NCBI GenBank assembly: GCA_900316675.1 | Contig: ONDR01000005.1 | Coordinates: 128,321-192,320 of the forward strand | Length of the DNA: 64,000 nucleotides | Reading direction: 5' to 3' | DNA from: an uncultured Bacteroidales bacterium | Lineage (GTDB): Bacteria > Bacteroidota > Bacteroidia > Bacteroidales > UBA932 | Part shown: piece by piece, positions 8,511 to 16,572 of the stretch | Numbering within the stretch: position 1 is the stretch's first letter | Layout: the number at the start of each line of letters is the position of its first letter | Position numbers and translations under genes: made by a program | Notes under the pieces: model-generated | Seen by the model: only the letters and a program-made list of their open reading frames with translations | The model's database searches: none | Told to the model about the DNA's origin: nothing

Positions 8511-9536
8511 TTATTCACCTTCTTTTTTAGTCTCCTCTGAGGTCCCTGCCCATTCGAAAGAATAGATAATTGACTCGACCTGTCTTAGGAGCTGTCTCTT
8601 GTCGTGGCCGGGAGCATGTACAAATGCATCAAGGACAATGATTTCCTTACCGTCCCTGCTGTAAAAAGCATGCTCTACGAACGGGCCTCCCATCCAGCCG
8701 CCGTGTACATCCCACCAGCCGCGGATCTGTGCGAACTGACGTCCGCGGAAGCGGATAAATTCAAGGGTAGGCTTAAGGTAAGACTCGTCAGTGGTCATGT
8801 AGCTGCCCTCGTAAGTGCTGGGAACATTATCCTTTAGGATGGCGTTGCGGTTGGCAATGAGTGTTTCCAGTTTAAAATCGCTCTCGTTGCCATTGGCGGG
8901 ATATCTGTAGACCAGGATGTCCTGCAGGATGCTTGCAGAATCGTAGGCAACCCAGATAAAGTTGTCGGTCTTCTTGCGAACCTTGTATCCGTCGGGGAAG
9001 TGGGGATTGCCGCCAATCATGTCGCGCACTGCAAGGCTGGTCTGGGCGTTCTCGTAGCGGATTGCATTGCCGATATTCCTGTCGCGCTCTGCCTGCTCAA
9101 TGGTATTGACGATGATGGCTGTGTTCTCTTTCAAAAGATTAAGGGCAGATTCTTTGTCAAAGGCATCGATCTGCACGATGCACTGCGGGTGAGCCCAGGC
9201 ATCGTTGATAAGATTAACGCCCTCTTTCTGGTTCTGCGGGTTGATGTTGAAGATAAGGATGTTCCTATGAATCTTGAACAGTTCTCCGAAACCGGAAGGC
9301 GTAACATTCGATAGGGTGAAAAGAGGCTCGCGCGGGATCAGATAAGGGCATTCGCCACCTAAAAGCTCGCGTACGGCATTACCCAGGTTGCCTTCCCAGT
9401 TCTCGCGGTCGATAACCACAATAACTTCTCCGGCTTTGCCGCTGATGTTGGGCATAAGGGCTTTGCTGTTCTTGCAGCCTGTTGCAGCCAAAACAAGGCA
9501 CAGGCCAAGGCAAATTTTTGCTAAAATTCTTTTCAT
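8511..9536 (-). CDS. DUF4837 family lipoprotein
   Basis: A 341-residue protein with a lipoprotein signal (MKRILAKICLGLCLVLAATGC; lipobox ATGC near residue 21). The family is largely confined to Bacteroidetes and its biochemical role is unknown. The visible stretch GKAGEVIVVIDRENWEG after the signal and WWDVHGGWMGGPFVEHA late in the protein are recognisable family features. It follows rseP by 14 bp on the same strand, so a link to envelope maintenance is plausible but unproven. Confidence 0.85.
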   Translation of the reverse strand: MKRILAKICLGLCLVLAATGCKNSKALMPNISGKAGEVIVVIDRENWEGNLGNAVRELLGGECPYLIPREPLFTLSNVTPSGFGELFKIHRNILIFNINPQNQKEGVNLINDAWAHPQCIVQIDAFDKESALNLLKENTAIIVNTIEQAERDRNIGNAIRYENAQTSLAVRDMIGGNPHFPDGYKVRKKTDNFIWVAYDSASILQDILVYRYPANGNESDFKLETLIANRNAILKDNVPSTYEGSYMTTDESYLKPTLEFIRFRGRQFAQIRGWWDVHGGWMGGPFVEHAFYSRDGKEIIVLDAFVHAPGHDKRQLLRQVESIIYSFEWAGTSEETKKEGE

Positions 9537-9550
9537 GTTGTTGAGTATTA

Positions 9551-10852
9551 TTATCTTATCAATCTTCCAATGTCGTTTCCGCAGGCCAGTACCATAAGGA
9601 AAAGTATCAGGACAAAGCCCACAATTTGGGCTATTTCCATGAACTTGTCGCTGGGCTTGCGTCCTGTAAAAATCTCATAAAGTACAAATACTATATGGCC
9701 TCCGTCCAGGGCCGGAATAGGCAGCAGGTTCATTACGCCCAGCATTATGGATAGCAGGGCCAGCAGGTTTATGAACCTGTACCAGTCCCACGCTGCAGGG
9801 AAGGCCTGTCCAATGGAAATGAAGCTGCCCACGGACTTGTAGGCTCCTGTAGAAGGCGTAAACACCATTTTGATGTCCCTGATATAGTTGCCGATGGTGC
9901 TGAATGTAAGCCCTACGCCTGCGGGGATGGATTCAAAGAAACCATACTCCTTCGTATGAAGGCCGGGCAGGTGGGCGTAGATCAGGGCCATTGCGGTGCT
10001 GTCGGTACGGATAGGCAGCTCCAATGTATCTGCGCCACGCACTACCTTTGCCGTCATAAGGGCATTGGGCCTGCTGGCAAAGAAGCCGCGGGTGTCCTGT
10101 AAATACCTGATTTCCAAGGAATCGACGGCAATGATACGGTCTCCTTTAAGGTAGCCCGCACCATAGTTCGGGGATGCCGGGGGTATGGTATCCACTACAA
10201 AAGGAACTGCAATGTCGAAGAGTCCCGGGGTGTTCAGTATCTGGGGTAGGTAGCTATGGTCGATGAAAACTGTGACCGTGTCCCCGTCGCGCTCTACCAG
10301 AGCCTCGTGCACGTTCCTGCGCACCAGGTCTGCCTGAAGTGTGTTGAAGTTATCCGGAACGTAGTCATCGAACTTAAGTATCCTGTCCCCGGTCTTGAAG
10401 CCTAGGTCCGTGGCAAGCTCGCTTGCGTAAATCCTGTTCTCCTGGTTGCTGATGTAGCTGGTGCCCCAAATCTGAAGCACGGCTATGTACAGCAGAATTG
10501 CAAAAATGAAGTTGTACAGCACGCCGCCGGCCATGACCAGAAGCCTCTGCCAGGCCTTCTTGGTGCGGAACTCCCAGGGCTGGGGCTCCCTTTTCAGGAA
10601 CTCCTTGTCCATGGATTCATCTATCATGCCGGCAATCTTGCAATAGCCGCCCAGGGGCAACCAGCCAATTCCGTATTCTGTATCTCCCTTCTTGAAGCTG
10701 AAAAGCTTCTTCCCGCCCAGGTCAAAGAACAGGAAGAACTTGTCCACCCTTATCTTGAACAGTTTTGCAAAGGTGAAATGGCCTGCCTCGTGTACAAGAA
10801 TAAGCACGGACAGGGCTGCAATCAACTGTAATATCCTAATTAATGCTGCCAT
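9551..10852 (-). CDS. rseP: RseP site-2 intramembrane metalloprotease
   Basis: A 433-residue membrane protease. The zinc motif HEAGHF is near residue 21 in the first membrane span, and the third ligand motif NLLPIPALDGGH is near 365-376 in a C-terminal span. A PDZ-like region lies between (about 140-290), with GYLKGDRIIAVDSLEIR visible. Such proteases cut anti-sigma factors and leftover signal peptides within the membrane. It overlaps the end of dxr by 17 bp, the usual dxr-rseP coupling in Bacteroidetes. Confidence 0.95.
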   Translation of the reverse strand: MAALIRILQLIAALSVLILVHEAGHFTFAKLFKIRVDKFFLFFDLGGKKLFSFKKGDTEYGIGWLPLGGYCKIAGMIDESMDKEFLKREPQPWEFRTKKAWQRLLVMAGGVLYNFIFAILLYIAVLQIWGTSYISNQENRIYASELATDLGFKTGDRILKFDDYVPDNFNTLQADLVRRNVHEALVERDGDTVTVFIDHSYLPQILNTPGLFDIAVPFVVDTIPPASPNYGAGYLKGDRIIAVDSLEIRYLQDTRGFFASRPNALMTAKVVRGADTLELPIRTDSTAMALIYAHLPGLHTKEYGFFESIPAGVGLTFSTIGNYIRDIKMVFTPSTGAYKSVGSFISIGQAFPAAWDWYRFINLLALLSIMLGVMNLLPIPALDGGHIVFVLYEIFTGRKPSDKFMEIAQIVGFVLILFLMVLACGNDIGRLIR

Positions 10853-12008
10853 TTTCTATTCTCTCTCTTGTCCTGGCCATTGTCTCTTCATGGGTTGCCA
10901 GGAGCTCGTCCAAACCGGGGTTCTTTACAAAAGAAACCGTATCCATCGCTTTAGAAATGAGGGCTGGAATGTCGTAAAAACCAATCTTGCCCGCAAGGAA
11001 GGATGCCACTGCGACCTCGTTGGCCGCATTCATTGCGCAGGAAATGTTGCCGCCCTGCTCTGCGGCCTTGTACGCAAGTGCCAGGCAAGGGAACTTCTGC
11101 ATGTCCGGGGCTTCGAAGGTCATCTTGCCCAACTGGCTGAAGTTCAGTTTCTTGGCGTTAAGCGGAGGCCTCTGGGGGAAGCAAAGCGCAAACTGTATTG
11201 GCTGCCTCATGTCCGGGCTTGCCATCTGTGCCAGCACCGCACCGTCTTCAAACTCTATCATTGAATGAATCACGGATTCAGGATGAATCACTACCTCTAT
11301 GTCCTTGGGCGCCATGCCAAACAGCCAGCTTGCTTCTATCATCTCAAAACCCTTGTTCATAAGGGTAGAAGAGTCGATGGTGATCTTAGCTCCCATTGCC
11401 CAGTTGGGGTGCTTAAGTGCCTGTGCTGCAGTTGCTTTGGCTATGTCTTCACGCTCCCAGGTACGGAAGGGGCCGCCGGAGCCGGTAAGATGAATCTTAC
11501 TGATCTTGTTCCCGGTTGCGCCAAGCAGGCACTGGAAGATTGCGGAATGCTCTGAATCTACCGGCAGTATATGGGCATTGTGCTTCTTTGCAAGGTTGAT
11601 AATAAAGTCGCCGCCGGCTACAAGGGTCTCTTTATTTGCCAGGGCGATGGTTTTGCCGGCCTTTACGGCGGCGGTGGTGGGAAGCATGCCGCTGAAGCCA
11701 ACCATGGCGGTAAGCACTATGTCTATGTTGTCACCCTCTACCAGCCTTTCTACCGACGGCATGCCGGCAAAAGCCTTTACTGTACTGCCTTGCAGTGCCG
11801 ATGACAGGGCGTCATATTTGGCAGGATTGCATATAACAGCAGCATTTGCATCGAAGGCGATAGCATCCTTTGCCAGCTGTTCTGCGTTTTCGTTGGCGGT
11901 AAGCAATTCCACCTGGAACATATCCCTGTGCCTGGACACCACGTCAAGGGCCTGCTGGCCGATTGAACCCGTGGCGCCTAGTATGGCTATTCTTCTTTTT
12001 TGGGGCAT
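10836..12008 (-). CDS. dxr: 1-deoxy-D-xylulose 5-phosphate reductoisomerase
   Basis: A 390-residue enzyme of normal length for the second step of the MEP isoprenoid pathway (DXP to 2-C-methylerythritol 4-phosphate, NADPH-dependent). The N-terminal NADPH fold is KRRIAILGATGSIGQQ. The active site shows PVDSEHSAIFQ and a GSGGPFR loop, then HPNWAMGAKITIDSSTLMNKG. An in-frame Met lies 27 codons upstream, but MPQKRRIAIL (start at 12008) fits the family and lies 7 bp after the upstream gene. Confidence 0.97.
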   Translation of the reverse strand: MPQKRRIAILGATGSIGQQALDVVSRHRDMFQVELLTANENAEQLAKDAIAFDANAAVICNPAKYDALSSALQGSTVKAFAGMPSVERLVEGDNIDIVLTAMVGFSGMLPTTAAVKAGKTIALANKETLVAGGDFIINLAKKHNAHILPVDSEHSAIFQCLLGATGNKISKIHLTGSGGPFRTWEREDIAKATAAQALKHPNWAMGAKITIDSSTLMNKGFEMIEASWLFGMAPKDIEVVIHPESVIHSMIEFEDGAVLAQMASPDMRQPIQFALCFPQRPPLNAKKLNFSQLGKMTFEAPDMQKFPCLALAYKAAEQGGNISCAMNAANEVAVASFLAGKIGFYDIPALISKAMDTVSFVKNPGLDELLATHEETMARTRERIENGSIN

Positions 12009-12015
12009 TTCTATG

Positions 12016-12861
12016 CTAAATTTTAATAAACTCTGCCGGATTGACGGCTTCTCCCTTATACCATAAGCTGATTCGCAGAATCTGTGCATCCTGGCTGCCT
12101 GCGGGGCTTTGTATCATGCCGATGGTGGCTCCTGCCTTAACCTTTGTGCCCGATGATACCAGGGCCTTTCCGGCACCTTTAATCACGGAAACAAGGTCAT
12201 TTTCATGCTGGATGCTTATGGTGTATTTATCTGCGTCGCTCCACGATGCGTCCATTACCGTGCCGTCTGCAATTGCCATGATTACGGCGTTGACCGGGGC
12301 GCTGACTTCTACGAAGGGATGGGTTACTTTCTGGTATTCTGCAGAAATGACACCCTTCACCGGAGGGAAGAAGTGCATACCCTCGATTGGCAGTTTTCTT
12401 TTTTCTGCGTTAAGGCCGAAGCGCTCTGTTTCTTCTGCCTGGGCGCGCAGCAGCGAATCACTGCGGCTAAGTTCGTCCGCTCCGGGAAGCTCGCTTGACT
12501 GGGCCTTCCTGCGAAGGAGGGAATCAATGGGAATGGTTTCCGTTCCGTCCAGCACGCGGCGAAGGTTCTCTGAGTAGAACTCCCACCTTGCAACTACGGT
12601 TTCAAGGGAATCTATGGTAAGTGCGTTGTTGGCTGCGATTCGTCTCTGATGGGCGTCAGGGTAGCCGGGAAGGAAGGTTTTGACGGGGGTGAAGGCTATG
12701 ATTATCCATATTGCAAGAACAAGGACAATAAGTGCCGTAGCAGCTGTCCAGATAAGCCTGGAGCGCCTTCCGCGAAGCACCCAGATCTGTTTGTGGGTGT
12801 TGTCGTCCACCAGGGAAATCCTGAGTCTTCTGGCCCTGCCGTCTTTATTTTCTTTTGACAT
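12016..12861 (-). CDS. Membrane-anchored degenerate LytM/M23-domain protein
   Basis: A 281-residue protein with a short basic N-terminus, one membrane span (about 32-54: IWTAATALIVLVLAIWIIIAF), a coiled linker and a C-terminal LytM (M23) fold at about 165-281. The zinc motif HxxxD reads HPFVE, and the HxH motif reads RIS in the strand ILRISLWYKG, so the metal site appears lost. Inactive LytM proteins such as EnvC and NlpD activate amidases or act as scaffolds; a similar role here is inference. It begins 7 bp before dxr on the same strand. Confidence 0.82.
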   Translation of the reverse strand: MSKENKDGRARRLRISLVDDNTHKQIWVLRGRRSRLIWTAATALIVLVLAIWIIIAFTPVKTFLPGYPDAHQRRIAANNALTIDSLETVVARWEFYSENLRRVLDGTETIPIDSLLRRKAQSSELPGADELSRSDSLLRAQAEETERFGLNAEKRKLPIEGMHFFPPVKGVISAEYQKVTHPFVEVSAPVNAVIMAIADGTVMDASWSDADKYTISIQHENDLVSVIKGAGKALVSSGTKVKAGATIGMIQSPAGSQDAQILRISLWYKGEAVNPAEFIKI

Positions 12862-12884
12862 ACGTTAACTTTTTCTTAACTTTG
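12854..12884 (+). promoter_or_regulatory. Promoter of the ruvX-def-pgm group
   Basis: TTTG (12854-12857), 19 bp, then TAACTTTG (12877-12884) matches the Bacteroidetes consensus exactly. The ruvX ATG begins only 5 bp after the -7 element, so the transcript would start at or almost at the start codon. Confidence 0.75.
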
Positions 12885-12889
12885 TATCC

Positions 12890-13378
12890 ATGGACAGGAT
12901 AATTGGTATAGATTTTGGCAGAAAGCGGACTGGCCTTGCAGTCAGCGACCCGCTTGGTATTTTTGCATCTGCGCTTGATACTATACCTTCTGCAAAGATA
13001 ATAGAATACTTCAAAAATTACGCCGCTACAGAAAGGATTGTAAGGTTTGTTGTGGGTTATCCGCGCAATATGGACGGTAAGCCGTCGGAGGCGGCGGCCG
13101 ACGTTGATGCATTCCTGCATCTTCTGGCCAAGCACTTCCCGGACATTCCGGTAGAACTGGAGGACGAAAGGTTCACATCGGTCCTGGCGCACAGGGCCAT
13201 GATAGACGGCGGAATGAAGGCATCGGACAGAAGGGATAAAAAGTCCGTAGACAAGATCAGCGCTGCAATTATCCTGCAAAGCTGGATGGACAGGACGTCG
13301 GGCAGCTCGATGAATGTCAATCCTGATGCAGTGCCGGAAAGCCTGTCCCGCAAGAATGCAAGGACTAAGAGACGTTAA
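12890..13378 (+). CDS. ruvX: RuvX/YqgF Holliday-junction-resolvase-like nuclease
   Basis: A 162-residue RNase H-fold protein starting MDRIIGIDFGRKRTGLAVSD with the catalytic Asp in the first strand. It continues with VVGYPRNMDG, ELEDERFTS and a C-terminal DKKSVDKISAAIILQ helix with further acidic residues. YqgF enzymes act in 16S/23S rRNA 5' maturation and possibly on Holliday junctions. The end is extended by about 20 Arg/Ser-rich residues beyond the usual length. It heads a group with def 6 bp downstream. Confidence 0.93.
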   Translation: MDRIIGIDFGRKRTGLAVSDPLGIFASALDTIPSAKIIEYFKNYAATERIVRFVVGYPRNMDGKPSEAAADVDAFLHLLAKHFPDIPVELEDERFTSVLAHRAMIDGGMKASDRRDKKSVDKISAAIILQSWMDRTSGSSMNVNPDAVPESLSRKNARTKRR

Positions 13379-13384
13379 AAGATT

Positions 13385-13939
13385 ATGATTCAACCGATAT
13401 ACCTTTATGGTGCGGACGTATTGCGCCGCAAAGCAGAAGAGATAGACATCACAGATAAGGAAGGCGTAAAAGCGCTTGTACAGGACCTTAAGGACACGCT
13501 GGCAGAGGCGGAAGGCTGCGGCCTTGCTGCCCCGCAGATTGGCGTATCCAAAAGGGTGGTCATCGTGGACGGAACAGACATGACGGATATGTACGACTAC
13601 CTGAAAGACTTCCGCCGCACCCTTATCAATCCGCGTATCATAGCTCAGAGTGACAATTTCTGCACCTTCAACGAGGGCTGCCTCAGCATCCCCGGTATCT
13701 ATGCAGATGTACGTCGCCCTGACACTATCACCGTGGAGTATTACAACGAAGATCTCCAGAAGGTGACGGAAACCTTCGACCGTTTTGCCTGCCGTATGGT
13801 GCAGCATGAACTGTCGCACCTTGACGGAGATATGTTCACGGATCACGTGGCTCCCATCCGTAAAAAGATGATAGCCAAGAAGTTGGTGGGTATCGCCAAC
13901 GGCCGTTATGTGACCAGATACAAATCCAAAACCAAATAA
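13385..13939 (+). CDS. def: Peptide deformylase
   Basis: A 184-residue enzyme removing the formyl group from nascent proteins. All three signatures are visible: GCGLAAPQIG near residues 40-49, EGCLSIPG near 98-105 (Cys metal ligand) and QHELSHLDG near 140-148 (HExxH ligands). Most family members read HELDH; serine at that variable position does not affect metal binding. It lies between ruvX and the phosphomannomutase gene with gaps of 6 and 8 bp. Confidence 0.96.
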   Translation: MIQPIYLYGADVLRRKAEEIDITDKEGVKALVQDLKDTLAEAEGCGLAAPQIGVSKRVVIVDGTDMTDMYDYLKDFRRTLINPRIIAQSDNFCTFNEGCLSIPGIYADVRRPDTITVEYYNEDLQKVTETFDRFACRMVQHELSHLDGDMFTDHVAPIRKKMIAKKLVGIANGRYVTRYKSKTK

Positions 13940-13947
13940 TCAATAAT

Positions 13948-15315
13948 ATGGGAGCGTTTCACGCATACGACATTCGAGGAATCTACAACGTAGACTTCGA
14001 CAAGGACGTCGCCTACAAGGTGGGCTACTTCCTTCCTGAACTCCTTAAAGCTAATAAAGTCCTGGTGGGCCGCGACTGCCGCCTTTCCGGCCAGGAAATC
14101 CACGACTTCCTTATAAAAGGTATCACTGACGCTGGTGCAGACGTAGACGATATCGGCTACAGCAGCACCCCTCTGGTTTACTTTGGTACAGCCAACTATG
14201 GCTACAAAGCATCCGTACAGATTACTGCCAGCCACAACCCGCGCGAATATAACGGCATGAAGGTCAGCCGCGAAAACGCCCTTCCCGTAGGCTTGGACAC
14301 TGGTCTTGGCCAGATTAAGCAGTGGATAGACGAAGGTCGTCCTACACCCGTTGCTGCAAAGAGGGGAGTGGTGAAGGAAATCGACATCAAACCGGATTAC
14401 ATCAAGTTCCTTAAGAAATATAAGGGAGACTACTCCAACCTTAAGATCGCCTTTGACCTTTCCAACGGCATGAGCACTCTCTTTGCAAAAGAGATTTTCA
14501 AGGGCGAGGATGCAACCTTCCTGTTCGACGACATGGACGGCAGCTTCCCCAACCACGAGCCTAACCCTCTGGTAGCCAAGAATGTAGAGCCGCTCAAGCA
14601 GTTGGTTGCAAAGATTAAGGCCGATGTCGGCGTTATTTATGACGGCGACGCAGACCGCGTTATGTTTGTGGACGATAAAGCCCGTTTTGTGGCTCCGGAT
14701 CTTGTTATTGCCATGATGGCCCGCTATTTCTGCGACGAGAGGGGAGAAAAGAATCCCCGCGTCCTTCAGGAAATCCGTTCCAGCAAGGCAGTGGCAGAGT
14801 ATCTGGTAAACAATTATGGAGCAGACGTTTATACATGGCGTGTGGGCCGTGCCTTTGCTGCTCCCAAGCTGCGTGAAATTGACGGTCTCTGGGGTGGGGA
14901 ACTTGCAGGTCACTACTATTTCAAAGACTTCTTCTACAGCGACAGCGGCATGCTTTCCAGCATCATAGTGCTTCGCATCGTCAGCGCGCTGAAGAAGCAG
15001 GGCATCAAGCTCAGCGAAGAAATAGACCGCCTTACCGGCTACGAGAATTCGGGAGAGATCAACTATAAACTGGAAGACAAGAAAGGCGCAATGGACGCCA
15101 TCAAGGCTTACTTCGAGGCCAAGGAAACCCCGACCAAGGTCATGGACTTTGATGGCTATCGTCTTGAATTCCCCAAGTGGTGGTTCAACATTCGTCCGTC
15201 CAACACGGAACCTTATCTGCGCTTTATCTGCGAGGCAACGTCCAAAGAACTGCTTGCAGAAAAGATTGCAGAGGCGGACAAATTGCTAAAAGAGAGATTC
15301 GGGGCTGTTAGATAA
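13948..15315 (+). CDS. manB: Phosphomannomutase/phosphoglucomutase
   Basis: A 455-residue alpha-D-phosphohexomutase. The phosphoserine loop TASHNPREYNGMK is near residues 91-103. The metal site DGDADR is near 231-236, the sugar-recognition loop GGELAGHYYF near 316-325, and the C-terminal phosphate-binding loop RPSNTEPYLR near 420-429. It interconverts 1- and 6-phosphates of mannose or glucose for polysaccharide precursor synthesis. Length matches the ManB/AlgC class. Substrate choice between mannose and glucose is not decidable here. Confidence 0.93.
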   Translation: MGAFHAYDIRGIYNVDFDKDVAYKVGYFLPELLKANKVLVGRDCRLSGQEIHDFLIKGITDAGADVDDIGYSSTPLVYFGTANYGYKASVQITASHNPREYNGMKVSRENALPVGLDTGLGQIKQWIDEGRPTPVAAKRGVVKEIDIKPDYIKFLKKYKGDYSNLKIAFDLSNGMSTLFAKEIFKGEDATFLFDDMDGSFPNHEPNPLVAKNVEPLKQLVAKIKADVGVIYDGDADRVMFVDDKARFVAPDLVIAMMARYFCDERGEKNPRVLQEIRSSKAVAEYLVNNYGADVYTWRVGRAFAAPKLREIDGLWGGELAGHYYFKDFFYSDSGMLSSIIVLRIVSALKKQGIKLSEEIDRLTGYENSGEINYKLEDKKGAMDAIKAYFEAKETPTKVMDFDGYRLEFPKWWFNIRPSNTEPYLRFICEATSKELLAEKIAEADKLLKERFGAVR

Positions 15316-16103
15316 TGAAATTGAAATGCATCTTCGTGCTTGTGGCGGCCGCAGTATATATGCCGGCCGCCATGGCGCAACAACTTAAGACAAAAACAGA
15401 AGAAGTGATGATTCCGCACCTGACCAAGGAGTCGGTGCGGAGTCTTCGCGGTGTACCCGGCAATGTCCTGGACACCATCGACACACAAACTCCGGGCGTA
15501 CAGATTATTCTGTATGAAAACAAAACCTGGAAGTACTACAGAGACCCTTCTGCTGCAGTGCAGACGGATGTATTTAAAGAGAATTGGGACACCGATGCCG
15601 TGGATCCCTACCATGAGAACCTGATTTCCCTGCCGGACAAGATTTCAATCTGGGTGGCCGATACTTTAAGCCAGTATCACTGCCCGCGCCAGGTAAGGGT
15701 TTACTCCAAGTTCGGAATGCGTCACAGACGCCGCCATCAGGGTGTGGATCTTCCTTTGCAGAGAGGGGAGCCCGTGGGTGCGGCTTTCAGCGGCAGGGTT
15801 CGTCTGTCCAAATATTACAGGGGCTATGGCAATCTTGTTATCATCCGCCACGAAAACGGACTTGAGACTTTTTATGCCCACCTTTCTGAAAGGTGTGTAG
15901 AGGCCGGCCAGTGGGTGGATGCCGGCGACAAGATAGGCCTTGGCGGCTCCACCGGCCGTTCTACCGGCCCGCACCTCCACTTCGAGACAAGGTATAAAGG
16001 TTATGCCTTCGATCCCCAGTGGCTGATCGACTTTGAAAGCGGCGAACTGCGACATCGTCTGTTTGTGCTTAAACGCAAGCATAGCCGACTCCCTGGCCTA
16101 TGA
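15315..16103 (+). CDS. Secreted M23 (LytM) endopeptidase, frameshifted before its LysM domain
   Basis: A 262-residue product with a signal peptide (ending AAMAQ). Its intact M23 domain lies at about 130-240: MRHRRRHQGVDLP (HxGxD ligand pair) and GPHLHFETRY (HxH). Unlike the LytM protein at 12016 it keeps all zinc ligands and should cut peptidoglycan cross-links. In this frame the protein ends at 16103 in an implausible tail (KRKHSRLPGL). A LysM repeat continues directly in the +1 frame to 16284. A natural protein of about 320 residues was probably split by a one-base change or sequencing error near 16075-16095. Confidence 0.85.
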   Translation: MKLKCIFVLVAAAVYMPAAMAQQLKTKTEEVMIPHLTKESVRSLRGVPGNVLDTIDTQTPGVQIILYENKTWKYYRDPSAAVQTDVFKENWDTDAVDPYHENLISLPDKISIWVADTLSQYHCPRQVRVYSKFGMRHRRRHQGVDLPLQRGEPVGAAFSGRVRLSKYYRGYGNLVIIRHENGLETFYAHLSERCVEAGQWVDAGDKIGLGGSTGRSTGPHLHFETRYKGYAFDPQWLIDFESGELRHRLFVLKRKHSRLPGL

Positions 16104-16284
16104 TGCGGCTGCAAAAGCTGCCGCCGAGGCTGCCGCTGCGAAGTATCATAAAATCCGTTCCGGAGAGAATCTTGGCAGCATCGCACGCAAGTACGGAACA
16201 ACGGTAAATGCAATCTGCAGACTGAATCCGGGCCTTAGCGGCAAAACTACCTTGCGAATTGGACGGTCAATCCGTGTTAAATAG
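16033..16284 (+). CDS. LysM domain, out-of-frame 3' part of the M23 gene
   Basis: The +1 frame relative to the preceding gene encodes an Ala-rich helix (AAAKAAAEAAAAK), then a LysM repeat: YHKIRSGENLGSIARKYG, an ICRLNPG turn and TLRIGRSIRVK. LysM binds peptidoglycan glycan chains and would anchor the M23 enzyme. The apparent Met start at 16033 lies inside the preceding gene and is unlikely to be used. The meaningful part begins near 16080. It is listed separately because the frame differs. Confidence 0.75.
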   Translation: MKAANCDIVCLCLNASIADSLAYDAAAKAAAEAAAAKYHKIRSGENLGSIARKYGTTVNAICRLNPGLSGKTTLRIGRSIRVK

Positions 16285-16572
16285 TAATTGCATAAATCTG
16301 AGCTTTATTTGTTGATTTACGTATAAAAATGCAGAATTCTGCATAAATTATTTCAAAATATTTATTTTTATTGCAATCCGTATGAAAATCCATGCGGATT
16401 GCTTTCTTTTTGTAATCATAAAACGTTTATTTTATTAATAATTTTTACCTTCAACCGTTTTAAGTCATTAATTATAAGCGATTTACGAGTGCTTAAAAAA
16501 TTTTGAAATAAAAATTATATTTGTTTACTTTGCGTCAAACGAAATTATTGTTTAACACAAAGTCTAACGCTT
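16285..16572. promoter_or_regulatory. AT-rich intergenic region with SusC promoter
   Basis: This 288-bp gap contains no convincing gene. Near its right end are two overlapping promoter candidates. One is TATATTTG at 16516-16523. The other is TTTG at 16502-16505 followed after 20 bp by TACTTTG at 16526-16532. No sigma/anti-sigma genes are adjacent, so regulation of the SusC/SusD pair cannot be inferred. Confidence 0.45.

Noticed and set aside
12845..13846. 333-codon leftward open frame opposite ruvX and def
   Set aside because: It runs antisense to two genes with full family motifs, and its translation is Cys/His-rich and repetitive without any domain. It is a shadow frame.
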